Positions 33,560-46,579 are shown, numbered from the stretch's first letter. The stretch is DNA of 64,000 nucleotides from Coriaria nepalensis (GCA_027186245.1 CP114498.1:7137501-7201500), one strand, 5' to 3'. Numbers and translations are program-made. Notes: generated by a model from the sequence alone, not told the origin.

Positions 33560-35490
33560 CGGACGAGATGCAACTAAATCATCGTGCGTACCATGTACAA
33601 CCGACGAGATACCTCTACATCACCGTGTTTAATTGACGAGATGCTTCCATTATCATGTGTACCGCATTCATCTGATGAGATGGATCCACCATCACCACGT
33701 ATACCATGTTCACTTGCTGAGACGCCTCCATAATCACCATATATATAACATTCATCACATGTGAATAATATTGAAGATGATGATTTTACATCGAAGAATG
33801 AACTAAATGCTAGCCTACATATGCTCGCTAAGCAACAAATTTTTGAGTTCAGGGTTAAGAAGTCGAAGAAGACTACGTTTGTAGTCATATGCATGGATCC
33901 AAATTACAAGTGGCGACTTCGTTCTATGGGAAATAAGAATTATTTATTTTTCCAAATTCGAACATTTAAAGGTGAGCACACATGTTCTCGTTTATTCAGG
34001 TAAGGCAAACATTGACAAGCATCTACGTTTATGATTGGACGACATGTGATGGTCAAGTACAAAAGTTGTAATGAGACTCCTAAAACACTATCTATCATTA
34101 ATATTGTCCGGAATGATCTCGGTGTACATATTAGTTATTGGAAGGCATAGAAATCTAGATCAGTTGCATATGACCTCATTCGGGGTATGACTGAGGATAA
34201 TTACAAACATTTAGCATATTGGGCAGGCATGCTGAAAGTGGTTAATCCGGGTACTGTGACTGCACTCGAGACAGATGGAAATTATATATTTTTGTATTTT
34301 TTCTTAGCTTTTGGAGCATCTGTCAAAGGGTTTCGATTTCTTTGAAGAGTTATTTGTATCGATGGAACCTTTTTGAAGTGCAAATACAAATGTACTCATT
34401 TAGCTGCAACGACCTAAGACGGTAACAAACACATATATCCATTATCATAGGCTATAATTGATTTAGAGAATGATGCATCATGGACTTGGTTCTTGAACAG
34501 ACTGAAAGGCTTGATCCCTGATGCCGCCAATTTGGTTTTTGTATCCAATTAAACAGAGAGTATTAATAATGCTATACATAATGTTTACCTAAATGGGAAA
34601 CATGGTGCATGCATATGACACCTTAGCCAAGACATCAAGGCCAGATTTAAGTATGATAGGATTCTTCAACAAGGAGACTAGGGCGTACAAGGTTTGCGAA
34701 TGTGATATATACTTCAATGAGATAAGACTGCAATAACCCGGTGTGGCAACATACCTTGACACTGTTGGTTTTGAATATTGGTCAAAAGCTCATTTCAATG
34801 GTGATCGGTACGACATAATAACTAATAATATTGTAGAGTCTCTTAATGCTTTATTGAAAGATGCGCGTGACTATCCAATTATAGCCTTGCTCGATAGTAT
34901 TAGGATTATAATGACTACTTGGTTCTACAACCAATAGAGTGTAGCTAACGAGATAAGGACACCATTGACACCTGAGATAGAGAAAACGCTACAGAGAAGA
35001 CACAATGAATCAATAACATTAAAAGTTGATAAAGTGAACATAGATATATTTGTGGTGACCGGTATTTTAACTAATGCTTAGGTGAATTTAAGGAATATGA
35101 GTTGCACATATAGGGTGTTTCAATTGGATAAGTTGTCGTGCGCCCATGCTTTATCAACTTCGAGCCACAAAAATGTTGCATGAGACACATTATGTGCAGA
35201 ATACTACATTACTTTAAATTTGAGGCGAGCTAATGTAGAATCAATTTATTCTATACCAGCGATCGATGATTGGGAATTTTGGAAACTCTTCGATCGCTTG
35301 TGATTTTACCTCATATAATACGTAAATAAAGTGGAAAACCTAAGAAAAGACATATATATTCAAGAGGGGAACAACCACGAACGAAAAATAAGTGTAGCAA
35401 GTATGGAAGTGTTGGACATTACAAGAGCACATGTCATAATCCAATTGCAACTCGACTTCCTCCAAATTAAGAGTCAGCCAAATCGATGTA
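33560..35490 (+). pseudogene. Decayed MULE transposase, copy B
   Basis: Better preserved than copy A. The MuDR N-terminal segment reads KQQIFEFRVKKSKKTTFVVI, CMDPNYKWRLRSMG and FKGEHTCSRLF (33830-34000). The DDE region includes VICIDGTFLKCKYK, IYPL, DLENDASWTWFLNRLKGLIP and FVSN (about 34350-34550). The frame at 34743-34937 gives GFEYWSKAHFNGDRYDII, then VESLNALLKDARDYPIIALL and TTWFYNQ. A SWIM-like finger (FQLDKLSCAHAL) lies near 35120-35155. Several stops and frameshifts remain. The acidic block present in copy A is missing or degraded here. Confidence 0.8.
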
Positions 35491-35682
35491 ATTATCTTGC
35501 AATTTATGTAATATACCATATATCTTCAAATGGGTTTTCTATCATTTTGATTCACTTTTGTATTCAATGAATTTGATTCACTTTTGTATTCTATGACTAT
35601 GATTCAGTTTTATATTCTATGACTTTGATTCAATTTTTTCTTCTATGACTTTGATTCATTTTATTTGTTTGATTCATTAGGG

Positions 35683-36150
35683 TTTAAGGTTTAAAGGCTT
35701 AAGATCAAATGTTTAAGGTTTATGTTTTAAGATTTAGAGTTTAGTGTTTATGATTTAGGGTTTAAAGTTTAAGGTTTTGGGTTTAAGGTTTAAAGGTTTA
35801 AGATCTTAAGGCTTAAGATCAAATGTCTAGGGTTAAAAGTTTGGGGCTTAAAATTTAGAGTTTAAAGTTTATGGGTTTAGGGTTTAAAGTTTAGGATTTA
35901 AGATCTTAATGCTTAAGATCTAATGTTTAAGATTTAAGATTTATGGTTTAGGATTTAAGGTTTAAAGGCTTAAGATCTAATGTTTAGGGCTTAAGGCTTA
36001 CAATTTAAGGTTTAGGATTTAGGGTTTAGGGTTTAGGGGTTAAGGTTTACAATTTAAGGTTTAGGATTTAGGGTTTAGGGTTTAGGGGTTAAGGTTTAAG
36101 ACTTAAGGTTTAAGGGTTTAGGGTTTAAGGGTGTGTAAGGTTTAGGGAAT
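35683..36150 (+). repeat. Telomere-like array, copy B, with a 49-bp tandem duplication
   Basis: About 470 bases of 'ggtttaaggtttagggttt' units including exact TTTAGGGTTTAGGG runs. Two direct 49-bp copies (36001-36049 and 36050-36098) start 'caatttaaggtttagg'. The array sits between the transposase 3' end and the C-terminal end of the convergent Ulp1-like gene. Confidence 0.8.
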
Positions 36151-36540
36151 CGGGAAATGCTATATAAATCCATCAACCAATTGGTTTTAGATCTCTTATC
36201 TATGAAATCGATGGCTTGATGGGTGAACTGCTAACCTCTAAAATTGATGGTTTGATGAGTGAACTGAATACTTATCGAGCTTTCGGTTTTAGAGGTTGGA
36301 GACTTACAATATCATATTTATAGAATTTCATATTCATTAAACTTACATATATCAATATATCAAATTACAAAATCATCACAAAATTAAAATTTCATATATC
36401 AATATATTAAATGTTTATATATCTTTGATATATGTCACATACTATCTAACTCTAGAAAAGACTCATACGGTCATAATAAATTAGGTTTACATTTAAATTT
36501 TCATGGTGATACTCTAAATATTTTAATATATACAGTATAT
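36151..36540. other. Short linker with CTCGATG-like inverted words
   Basis: Contains 'aaatcgatggcttgatggg', 'aaattgatggtttgatgag' and 'cttatcgagctttcgg', related to the outer motif clusters, then AT-rich DNA. Confidence 0.4.
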
Positions 36541-39010
36541 TGATGTGTTCTAATGCAGTCTAGTGACCATGACGATCTCAAATGGTTCAAGGCTGCACTC
36601 CAACCCACCGCTCCTTAACAATTCTAATATATTCTTCCTATAATAATTGCTACTTGAGAGGTTGTGCCTAACCATACTCACACATTTACGAATGTTCATG
36701 ACCAAATGTTCAACCAAGGCAGCCCAATATTCAACCTTGATGTTGTAAGGGATGTACAAATAGTTTACGTGCCTCCATACAATATCGGTGACTAGTGTCT
36801 CACTATTAATGTACAACTTCATCAGAGAATCGTCTTGAAATGCCGATCTTCCTCCAATTTCTTGAATGTATCATTCCAATATATATGTAGGAACTGAGGG
36901 AATACTTGATCTATGAAAATGGCAGATTGGTCAAGTACGTCATTAAAATTTTGTTGCCTCATCTGTAGTAGAAACATATACTTATCTTCATACTGCAACC
37001 ATAAAGTAAAATAATAAAAACAATCAATTAAGCTAAGTAGATTTTCATAAATTTATTAATGTATACAAAATAGTTTTCAGAAATAGTTTTGAAAGCCTAC
37101 AAATCTGTCTAGCCACGGTGAGGGATGCAATATCGTCTGAAAAAATTATTTATCATACTTTTGGCCATCAAAACCTATGATTGTGTCTATGACAGGGGAA
37201 AATTAAGTTATCATAAGCAAGCAATGTAATAAATAAAATAAATTTTAAATTAAGTTAAAGTTTAAGAAAAAAAATTACTTACTTCATAATGTCAGTCTCT
37301 AGCCATTGTTGCATAGTTATCTTGTTATCCTTATTTAGGGTAAGAAGCGGAGTCACCGACAATCCCTCCTTCTTTTTATTTTTCTGCTTCTTCTTAATGT
37401 CAATAAAGGGAGAGGTGAGAGTCGGAGCACGTTTTTTCATCCTTTGACCCCGTCTGATCTTAATGATAGGCAGGTCAGATACGTCTTTGCTAACTCCTCT
37501 GTAACTTTCTCTTTTAGAGCCGGTGACATTTGATGGACCATAGGAGATGTGACAGATATTGGCGAGTATGAGAGAGATTTCGAGGGAACCGTCCCATCTT
37601 TGATATCTATAAGCATCTTCTTCATCTCTCTCATCTGTCTATTCAAGTCTCTAAACATCTTATCCGCCCTTCCCATTCTTCTCTAAGCGAACAATAACGT
37701 CCTCCAACCTCGATGATATTTTCATTTTCAGCTCAACTTTATCACTTTCTGCTTCTACTTCCCCATCTTCTTCATGTACTTCTTTTTCTTCTACCTTTTC
37801 TTCTATTTTTTTCTTCTATTTTGCTTCTTCTTCATCTATTATTTTTTCTTCTTCTTCTACTTCTTCTACTATGTTTTCTTCTTCCTCCCTTGTCCAGTGT
37901 TCCACAACTTCATCATCCTCATCCACGAAAGCTTGAAGAGTGGTCAAATACTCCTGACTCGATTCTTCCTTGGTTGACTTTATAATTCCACGGATGACGT
38001 GTTATATTAAACAAATATCAAAGTCATATTAATTTCAATTAGTATGATGAAATAAATTACTAAATGAATTAAAGAAATGAAACATTACTTGTTTTTTCCT
38101 AGTCCATGACTCTACATTTTCATGACTGATGGGCGGATCTACGAATGACCAATTTAAAATTCGAGGCATACGATTCTCATTATCCCGAACTCCAGCTTTC
38201 CTTTCAAGATAAGGAATGGTTTCGTAAGTATATACTTATATAGTTATGAATTAACTATTAGCAAACATAAACCAAAATACAGTAAAAGCTAAATATAAAC
38301 TCTAACCTATAAAGCAGAAATCCGTATACGTCATAGGTTTCTTCTCTTGGCTTTGTCTCCTTCGGCCAGTCCCTATGTGCAACTGCCTTCTTTTTGATTT
38401 CTTTCTTAAGAGATTGAATTCCAAGCTCATAACTACATATACCCCAAGGGTATTGCTCGAGTCGGCCTAAATTGTTGGCTATGGACAATGTTAATGGCCG
38501 GATTTTATTCATTCGCAATTTTACCAAAAAGATTGCGTCAATGAAGTAAACAAGAGTCATATTCACAATCTCATCATTCTTGTTACTCCATGGCTTGTCA
38601 TCACTTCTAAATTTCTCTGCTAACTCTGACACATTGACAAGATTCCCACGAAGATACTTATTCAACAAATGCTCGTCTTTTTCTATCCGCTTAATTATGT
38701 GGTCTGGAAGTTCTACATGGCATTTTAATCATGTCACCAATGCAAACGCTCTCGAGCCAAAATGCATAAGCTTCTTGTGGTGTGTAAACCACAATTCATA
38801 TTTCTTCTTGCACTCCACTCGCCGAAGAATGAAAAATTTCATAAGTTAGCTCGACTTCTTAAGTTGACTACTTATATCCTGAAATTTCCTAAACAAGTGG
38901 ACCTAAAAGACTTCAATTGTATTGAGGTCAACTTTTTCCTTATATAAGCAATCACCACTTTCTGCTTTGATATCACAGTAGTGCAGATTTTGAAGCAAAG
39001 ATTTTGATCA
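36540..39010 (-). pseudogene. Decayed Ulp1-like/DUF1985 gene of MULE B
   Basis: On the minus strand a DUF1985-like region starts with KLTSIQLKSFRSTCLG (about 38890-38940). It runs through the 136-codon frame 38258-38668, which contains NDEIVNMTLVYFIDAIFL, LGRLEQYPWGICSYEL and EETYDVYGFLLYRLEF. An acidic linker lies opposite the CTTCTTCTAC run at 37740-37900. A Ulp1-like segment (36550-36822) contains VNYLYIPYNIKVEYWAALVEHL. In C48 peptidases the catalytic His sits in a HW pair; here it reads YW. The Cys motif seen in copy 2 of MULE A is not recovered below 36550. The gene is inactive. Confidence 0.68.
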
Positions 39011-39129
39011 ATTATAAATTCTAGCTCATGATATATAAGAATTTGATTCACTTGAAATGAAAAATTATTAAACTAAATTATATAAAACTAAATCAAAAAT
39101 TAAAAAAATAATAAAATTCAAAATAAGAT

Positions 39130-39450
39130 TGTAATACTTGATGAGAATATAAATAATAATTGAACCATCGAGCAGTTCATATAAATTAGGGGACCATTGA
39201 GCAGTTTATAATAACTGCTCAATGGCTCGATGGATATAAGAATGACCATCGAGACATCAAGATTGTACTGCTCGATTGCTCGAAGGAAATATTATTAGTC
39301 CATCGAGCCATTGAGCAAGAAGTTCATATGCACTACTCGATTACCCGATGGCTCGATTGCCCGATGGCTCGATGGCCATTCATCGAGCAATGTATATGAA
39401 CTTCTTCCTCGATGGCCTTATAGATATTAATATTCTCATCTAGCCATCGA
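39130..39450. repeat. CATCGAG/CTCGATG motif cluster B with nested hairpins
   Basis: More than a dozen copies of CATCGAG, CATTGAG, GCTCGATGG or close variants occur in about 320 bases, in both orientations. 'cattgagcagtt' and 'aactgctcaatg' form a perfect 12-bp stem with a 6-base loop (about 39211-39240). 'gagcaagaagttcatatgca' pairs at a distance with 'atgtatatgaacttcttcctc'. This is the outer end of MULE B, upstream of its Ulp1-like gene. Confidence 0.7.
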
Positions 39451-40854
39451 GCAGTACATTATAAAATGCTTGATATATCTGAGCACTGTAAATACTTCAA
39501 ATTTCAATAAAATGAATATAATAACTTTAAAAAAAGCATGAAATCAATATTTATTTGTCATATCGGTGCTATTATCATTTTAGTGCTATTTTCGATTTTT
39601 TTTTGAATTTTTTCTTCAAATTTTGTCGACTGTTAACATTTGAGAAACTAAGGGTTTAAGCTTCTGTTGTCTGCGATTTGGATTGTGTTAGTGACAAGAG
39701 AATTTGTGAAAATTAGGGTTTCAAATATTTTCTACGATTTAGATTATATTCGTGTTTGAGCTTCAATTTTTTTTTCATTTTCGAAGTGTAAGGGAATTTT
39801 AAAAAGTGGTAATATTTTTATTTTTTTTAATTAGAAAAATAAAAACAAAGTTTTATTTCAACAAATTTTATAATAGGCTAAACGTTGAAATATATTTTCT
39901 AAATGAATTATAAGTCCAAATTCTCACAAAATTATATCCTAATTATCAGATTTAAAAATTGCGTATAAATTATAATTTCAAAAGGTTTCAGATGTACATT
40001 TTACTTATGCAACTTATATATATACATATAACTCCTAATGTTACATGCATGATAATTAATATACATACATCGTTGAGCTTTCTTAAACTTATTAAATAAC
40101 ATGCTGTACATATTTAATTTATATATTCATAGTATTGTGGTCCTACTCCTACCCTGGCTCAACCTATACATACATGTATAAAGAACTGTACACTAAAGTT
40201 GATCATGCGTACCCTAATTTTACGGACAAGCTATTACTAATGAGTATTTTTGCTGACAAAATTGCCTCTTGTACCAAAATATGTTAGTACCAGCTCAACA
40301 ATGTATATAGGAGACCACACTATACAGGCCAGAATTTTGAGCTTTTAAAGAAAAACGTTAAAACGGGGCGCAACCCCATTCAATACTACTAACCATGAAC
40401 CCAAGCTAGCCAGACAGTAGCAGAATACCACCATGCATGATACAGTTGGTTGATAGGAAAGGATTCAAGGTGCTTGATAAACTATATTAAAGTCTTGGGT
40501 GCGGAGTTTGAATTATTGCTATTACAGAACTGTGTGACTTAACTGTGTAATGTTGATGCAAAATAGTGAGAGAAAGTTTCCATTTTAGAACAAGTTCTCT
40601 GAATGCTTTGCAATGAGTTAAGTGAGGTAACATTCAATCTGTCTTTTCTATTTTGTTATCCTTTTTCCACACAAAAACTTCAACAGTTGAATGTGTTAGC
40701 AAGCAAATTGATTGATCGTTAATTAATTAAGATTAACAACTGACTAGTGGGATCATCCAAAGGTTGTTTTCTGATGATCATATTGAACGCGGAATTGACT
40801 CTCATTCATCGACACAGACATATATATACTTGGAAAATTGCTGATGAAATATCA

Positions 40855-40888
<34 letters not shown>

Positions 40889-41349
40889 TATATCTATATA
40901 AACATAAGATGAATGAGAGTCACCATATCGATGAATGGATCACCATATGATCATTCAACAGAAGATGAATGATATATATATATATATATATATCACCATA
41001 TATATATACACATAATTTATATCTATAAATTGACTATATATTTATAATTAATTAATTAATTGGCAATATCTTCTGTTTTCAGAGTTTTGGACTGTGAGAA
41101 ATTTCCAGGTGGGTAGGACTATATTGAGTTAACTATTTCATGGTCAATAACTACAGTTTATATATATATAAATATATATATTACGAATTTTTGTATGGCC
41201 ATGTACGCTTATAATCGGATGGTAAATTTAAATTTCATAATATTTATCATTATAATTTAATTTAACACTCGCCTTAAACTATATCTATACAAAAAAATAT
41301 TCTATATATATAGTAATCTACTTATTTCCTTGCATTTCATTAATATTTG

Positions 41350-41382
<33 letters not shown>

Positions 41383-43420
41383 TGGATTGAGACTCTTTTT
41401 CTTTGTTGGGGCCAGCTAGTCAATGATCTTAAGGGTGGTGGTTCTTTTGACTTTATTTTCAAACACGTAGGGAGTACTCCAATCGTTTAAATTGGTCTAT
41501 TGGATAGGTCTAAGTCTTTATTTCTCTAAACACGATAAATAAACGTATAAAATCAACCTTAATACGACAACAAAGTTATCGACACACAAAGGCTTTCGTT
41601 ATCATGTCCTTTTTTTTTTTTTATATTGAAAAAATTCATTCACGTATTTTAAATGGTGAGTTGTAAATGTCAGAAAAAATGATTAGATCTATAATATTAT
41701 TAAATAAATTTAAAATATAATCTCACTTAAAATTGATTTCACACATTTCTTTTTTTATCAAATTAACGATTTTATTGCGAAAATGCAAAGATGATCCTTA
41801 AAAAAAACCTCGTGACTTTTCACTTATTGAAAGCATGCCTTCACATTTCAAATTATATATCTAAGCGTGTAATTACGACATCACATGTGTTGGTATGTTG
41901 GTTCTATAATAAAATCTAATGTAAATGAGGTTGTGTCCTCGGTTAACTGTAGTCTGAGTACTACTTACATCTTCGAGTTCTACGAAGTTGAAGCTCTGGA
42001 CATCAATATAGTAAGAGAATAGACATAAAATTAACTATACTGACGTTGTTTCTTACTCTATCGATATTCGATACCGATAGGCACTAGTTTTTTGAATGCT
42101 GATCGATCAACATTCCGCTCAGAACAACCGAAAATGTGATTTCAAGATCTTGACAATGAGGACCAACGTCTCAAACATGTCTATTAAAAGAAAATGTCAT
42201 ATGCTAGACATGGAAAATCAGAGCAACCAGCCTTTTTAACCAAATGCTTAATCTAGAAAATACAATTAGTCTCGTGTATGATAAACCCATAAACATGTCT
42301 GCAAAGTGCTGCTATATGTACTTATCCACGAGGCACGTGCAAGATACTCGAGTTGCGATTAAAGGAAACTCCTTTTGAAATATGCTGGTTGACTTAGTAT
42401 ATGATCTTCGGGAGGGATTCGGAGTGGTCTCCAGGCGATTTCTTAGTCAGGTTGCACGGTACATGAACTCTCATAAGACTTCAATTTTAATCATTTTTCT
42501 GTAGTCAATAGTTATGAAAGGTATTGCTAATCTTTCTCACAAATCTACACATGATTTTGGACAACTCACTATTATTGGTAAATTAAATATTAGGTGATTT
42601 TTTAACCTTTGGGTCCAAGCTAACTGAGTTATGCATTAACATCTACATCTAATTAGTCTCTGCCCAGTGTCAGGCCACCGCAAACATCGAAGTGAAACAA
42701 GTATCATTGAATAAAAATAACATTACATTCTCATCCGATTCAATTAATTAAGTCATTCATATATTTATCATATATAGATACATTATATCACATTTAATAT
42801 CTTCTCTCACAGAGAATCAAGTATGAGAGAATCAAGTAAACACACAGGTTAACTAATGTAATTTTGATCCAATTGCCTAAATACATAAATAAAACGAGAA
42901 ATTAACTTAGCTCAAGCGTAAATGACCAAGCTTGGCTTACTGGGTTAATTGGGTCAATTAAGCTCTTAACATGATTAAAAAAAAAAATTACTCATGATAA
43001 CAGTGATATTGAGGAATCTTTTTACACAGGGATAAGAAGCTTCTACTAATTGATTCCTGTCCATCTGTAGCTATTATAACTATCTACCTACAACGTGCCC
43101 TTCTCCCTTCCCCAAAAGTAATCAACTAAAAAGTACTGTTTGACAGAACAAGAATGTAAAAAACAAAAGGGATATGAAAATCAAAATTAGGGTTACAAGT
43201 TAGAACAACACACACACCCATCCCTCTCTTAGCTTTCTTTACATACCAAGTGGCATTTAAGTAAGGGGAGGAGGAAAAAAAAAAAAGAACACAGTAACTT
43301 AGCTAGCTAGGTACGCCAACTTGTGGACCAATATCATCCCTCTCTCTGTAAATAAAATTACAGGCCCTCTTCTTGGTCTTGCTCCACTAGATAAGTATTT
43401 CATATATGGAAAGGACAACA
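39451..43420. other. Intergenic DNA upstream of the NGATHA-like gene
   Basis: AT-rich, with (AT)n at about 40857-40887 and 40972-40993 and (ATT)n at about 41354-41382. 'gatgaatgagagtcaccatat' and 'gaagatgaatgatatat' words repeat around 40800-41000. No protein gene is recognised. Confidence 0.45.
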
Positions 43421-43423
43421 TCA

Positions 43424-43477
43424 CATGCATCATGCATCATGTATCATGATCATATATACATCATACATGCATGCATG
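43424..43477. promoter_or_regulatory. Cluster of RY motifs (CATGCA) upstream of the B3 gene
   Basis: CATGCA occurs at 43424-43429, 43431-43436, 43466-43471 and 43470-43475, the last two inside CATGCATGCATG. The cluster is about 530-590 bp before the start codon. RY motifs are bound by B3 factors of the LEC2/ABI3/FUS3 class. A regulatory role here is inference from the sequence alone. Confidence 0.4.
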
Positions 43478-44008
43478 GATAGTATGGGTCCCCACGTATG
43501 AATCACTTTCTCTCTTTTCATGAGAATCTCTCCTTCCATCTCTTTCTCTTGATGAAGGAAAAATGAAACCTTTGCTTATCTTGTATATTTGTAGAGAGAG
43601 GTTCGGCCTATAGAAGTAGTTGTGACAAAAATTACAAGGAAACCCACATCAGACTTCTCTCTTTCTTTCTCTCTCACGCTCTCTACAGCTTATCTCTATG
43701 CTCTGGTCAACACAACAACTTGACCTAGACGTTGAAATTTTATCATGTTACTACATCCATGAATTTTCCTTTTAGGGTTTTTGAGAGCTTCTAGTCGAGA
43801 GCAAACTAGCTAGTCACACACCCTTTTATTTATTTGCACCAATCCTTTAAATTGCCTGCCTCCTCAGATCCTTTGAACCTTCTTTTGTTTTCTTAATTTT
43901 TGGTTCAATCTCTTTTCATAGCTAGGGTCTTGAGAATCATCTAATTACTAATTGATTCATTAGATCTGGAGCAATATTACTGATTCTCAGAGGGAGAGCT
44001 AGCTTAAA
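43478..44008 (+). promoter_or_regulatory. Proximal promoter and 5' leader of the NGATHA-like gene
   Basis: Pyrimidine-rich CTCTTT/TCTCTC runs (43507-43556, 43650-43690) precede the start codon, as in many plant leaders. An upstream ATG near 43747 opens only a five-codon frame. No intron is evident. Confidence 0.4.
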
Positions 44009-45076
44009 ATGGACTTGTCCCGAAGATCTGTCAACGAGGAAGCAGAAGGTGGGAGCAGTGGCGACGGAGGTAATATAATTGAGAGAGAGCATATGTTTGA
44101 TAAAGTCGTGACTCCAAGCGATGTGGGGAAGCTCAACCGCCTAGTGATACCCAAACAACATGCCGAGAAGTACTTCCCTCTCGACTCCTCGACGAACGAG
44201 AAGGGCATGATCTTGAATTTTGAAGATATACGGAACGGAAAAGTATGGTGTTTCCGTTACTCATACTGGAACAGTAGCCAGAGCTATGTCATGACCAAAG
44301 GGTGGAGCCGGTTCGTCAAGGAGAAGAAACTCGATGCGGGTGATATTGTTTCCTTCCAAAGGGGTGCAGCTGAATCGGAAAAGGACCGTTTGTACATAGA
44401 TTGGAGGCATCGTCCCGACGAAATTATGCCCTACCCTACATCTTTCCCACAACTTAACCTTCAAAATCGATCTCTTTTCCCTCCATCTCCTACACCAGGA
44501 ATGGATTTTCAGAATCTTATGATCTCTCCATTTGCCAGAAGTACTTATACTCCGTCAGTCCAGAACAACTCTAGATGGACTAGTTCTACCAGTCATCAGT
44601 ACATGGTCGGTCCGTACCGGCACCGCGACGATTTGCACAATTTGGATTATAGAATTCAACCATACTGTAGTCGTGATCATCATAATTATCATAGCGGGAC
44701 ATCCTTTGGGTTTAATGGGGAGAATTTGGTGTCTAGCTCAGTTTATTGTATACGGCCAACAGCTTATAATAGTTCACATGATAGCACTAGTGGTAGTAGT
44801 AACACTGCTAGTACTACCCTTGCTGCACTACAGCAAGGTCATGGGATTATTGTTCCAATGGTGCTTGATTCTGTGCCGCTTAATGTCCCGTCTCGCGGTG
44901 CAGCTTATAAACAGTTCAGGCTATTCGGTGTAAACATGGAATGTCCTATTGTCCCCGATCAAGATCCAATGCAGCCTCCATTTTCAGACTCTCATTTTCC
45001 GGCTTCTAATTCTTCTACGGTTCAATCTGCCGAATTGTCAAGGGGAAAAGCTACTGATAGTTGGAGTAATCCCTAG
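44009..45076 (+). CDS. NGA1-like: NGATHA-type B3-domain transcription factor
   Basis: A single 355-codon exon. The B3 domain spans about residues 30-134 and contains [69 protein letters not shown] and LYIDWRHRP, all diagnostic of the NGATHA/RAV branch. There is no AP2 domain, so it is not RAV. RLFGV at residues 304-308 is the repression motif shared by NGA and RAV proteins. The middle is rich in Ser, Thr and His. Family members repress target genes and control style, gynoecium and leaf-margin growth. Residue 81 is Cys where relatives as I recall them have Arg (WRFRYSYW). The neighbouring genes also match the NGA1 region of Arabidopsis. Confidence 0.93.
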   Translation: MDLSRRSVNEEAEGGSSGDGGNIIEREHMFDKVVTPSDVGKLNRLVIPKQHAEKYFPLDSSTNEKGMILNFEDIRNGKVWCFRYSYWNSSQSYVMTKGWSRFVKEKKLDAGDIVSFQRGAAESEKDRLYIDWRHRPDEIMPYPTSFPQLNLQNRSLFPPSPTPGMDFQNLMISPFARSTYTPSVQNNSRWTSSTSHQYMVGPYRHRDDLHNLDYRIQPYCSRDHHNYHSGTSFGFNGENLVSSSVYCIRPTAYNSSHDSTSGSSNTASTTLAALQQGHGIIVPMVLDSVPLNVPSRGAAYKQFRLFGVNMECPIVPDQDPMQPPFSDSHFPASNSSTVQSAELSRGKATDSWSNP

Positions 45077-46579
45077 CTAGCCGATTCTTATTATGAATTA
45101 ATGGTTAAAACAGATTAATTATTACACGTCTATTACATTATTTTATTTTTCCCTTTTGTGTTTTGATTTTAATTTTTTTAAGATTAAATCAATATCAGTA
45201 CTCTATTAGGACTTGAGAAAGAACATTGTTTAAATATATTTCAAGATATGTATAATTTATAAACTTTATCTTCTTCTTCTTCTCTTTTGTTTTTTTTTTT
45301 CAGAACTTTATCTACTTGTGTTCTTGGGATTCACAGAACAAACTGCAGCTGCCTGCTGAACTAGGTTCCATTCACAATTAAGTAGATATTCGACAGTTTG
45401 TGACATGTTCTGGATAGCTGTCTTTCTCGATCTATACCTGCCTGCTATATATATAAACATAGCTTGATGTGTAGCTTAATAATTAATTCTGTAATTCACT
45501 TTTTTGCTTGCAACTACTACCATTCTGTCAGAAAATAATTGTTGTTGATTTGAATATAATTGCTGTAGTAGCTGCTCCTCACTGATCAGTACTTCGCTAC
45601 ATATGCTGATTTGCAGGTGAGTACAGATTCCATAAAGTTGCCGCTTGCTGATCAGTAAATTTAAAGGTATATAACTGTATCATATATCAACAGCTACTAC
45701 ATCTCTTATAAATAGCTCCAACTCAATTGGCAGTAATGAACGACTCTCGGGTGAGAGTTAGGTGAGATAATATTCTTAATTTATTGGGTGAGACAGTCGA
45801 GTCTGGTGCTCCCAGGACTGACTCAAGAGTTATTTAGGGCGGATATATATATATATATATAGATATGTAATATTTTGTAATTTTGGTGGGTAAAAATTCA
45901 ATTTTGAGAAATTTATATATCTTTAACCTATTAATTTAGAGAAGGTTAGGAGCCAGTCAAGAGCGAAAATAAGCACGAATTCAACTTTTAATAAATATAA
46001 GTAATATTCATGAAATGTAGGAAAATTCTATTACAAATTAAATTTTGGTAGTTTAAATTATAAAATACTGAAAAATTTTAAAAAATAGTAAATGTTATTA
46101 TAAATACTTAAATAAACTATCTAATTATCATTAGGGTTATTATTGTTAGTCGGAGAAGCCGGAAATGTAAAGATGATGAAGAGAGTGATTGCTAAAATCT
46201 AACATGGGGAAAATTACTTATATTTATTTATATATATATATATATATATAAATAATTACATATATTTATTTATACACACATAAATATATAAATAATATAG
46301 AACAAAAGTTGAGTTTAAATACATAACTACATCATATATGTATTTTTAACTTCTTATAATATGTCACGTTATAGTTTTGTCATCAAATTTCCTAGGATAT
46401 CCTCATTACATATTTTTACAAAAAGTTCTTAAAATATCATCATTACATAAGAAATTTAATATCTGTATAATCTTATCATAATTTTTGTTTGATAAGATTA
46501 TAACCTTCTGTAAATGCATTTAAATTTAAAAATATTTGATAAATACAAATATTACATAAATGAAAAAAAAAACAGTTAA
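45077..46579. other. Downstream region of the NGATHA-like gene
   Basis: The 3' untranslated region probably occupies the first few hundred bases. AT microsatellites lie near 45843-45861 and 46230-46250. No gene is seen. Confidence 0.4.

Noticed and set aside
37713..37985. Plus-strand Phe/Leu-rich ORFs at 37.7-38.0 kb
   Set aside because: They are antisense to the acidic Glu-rich linker of the Ulp1-like pseudogene.
44532..44933. 133-codon ORF in another frame of the NGATHA-like gene
   Set aside because: It lies wholly inside the B3 gene and has no family features.
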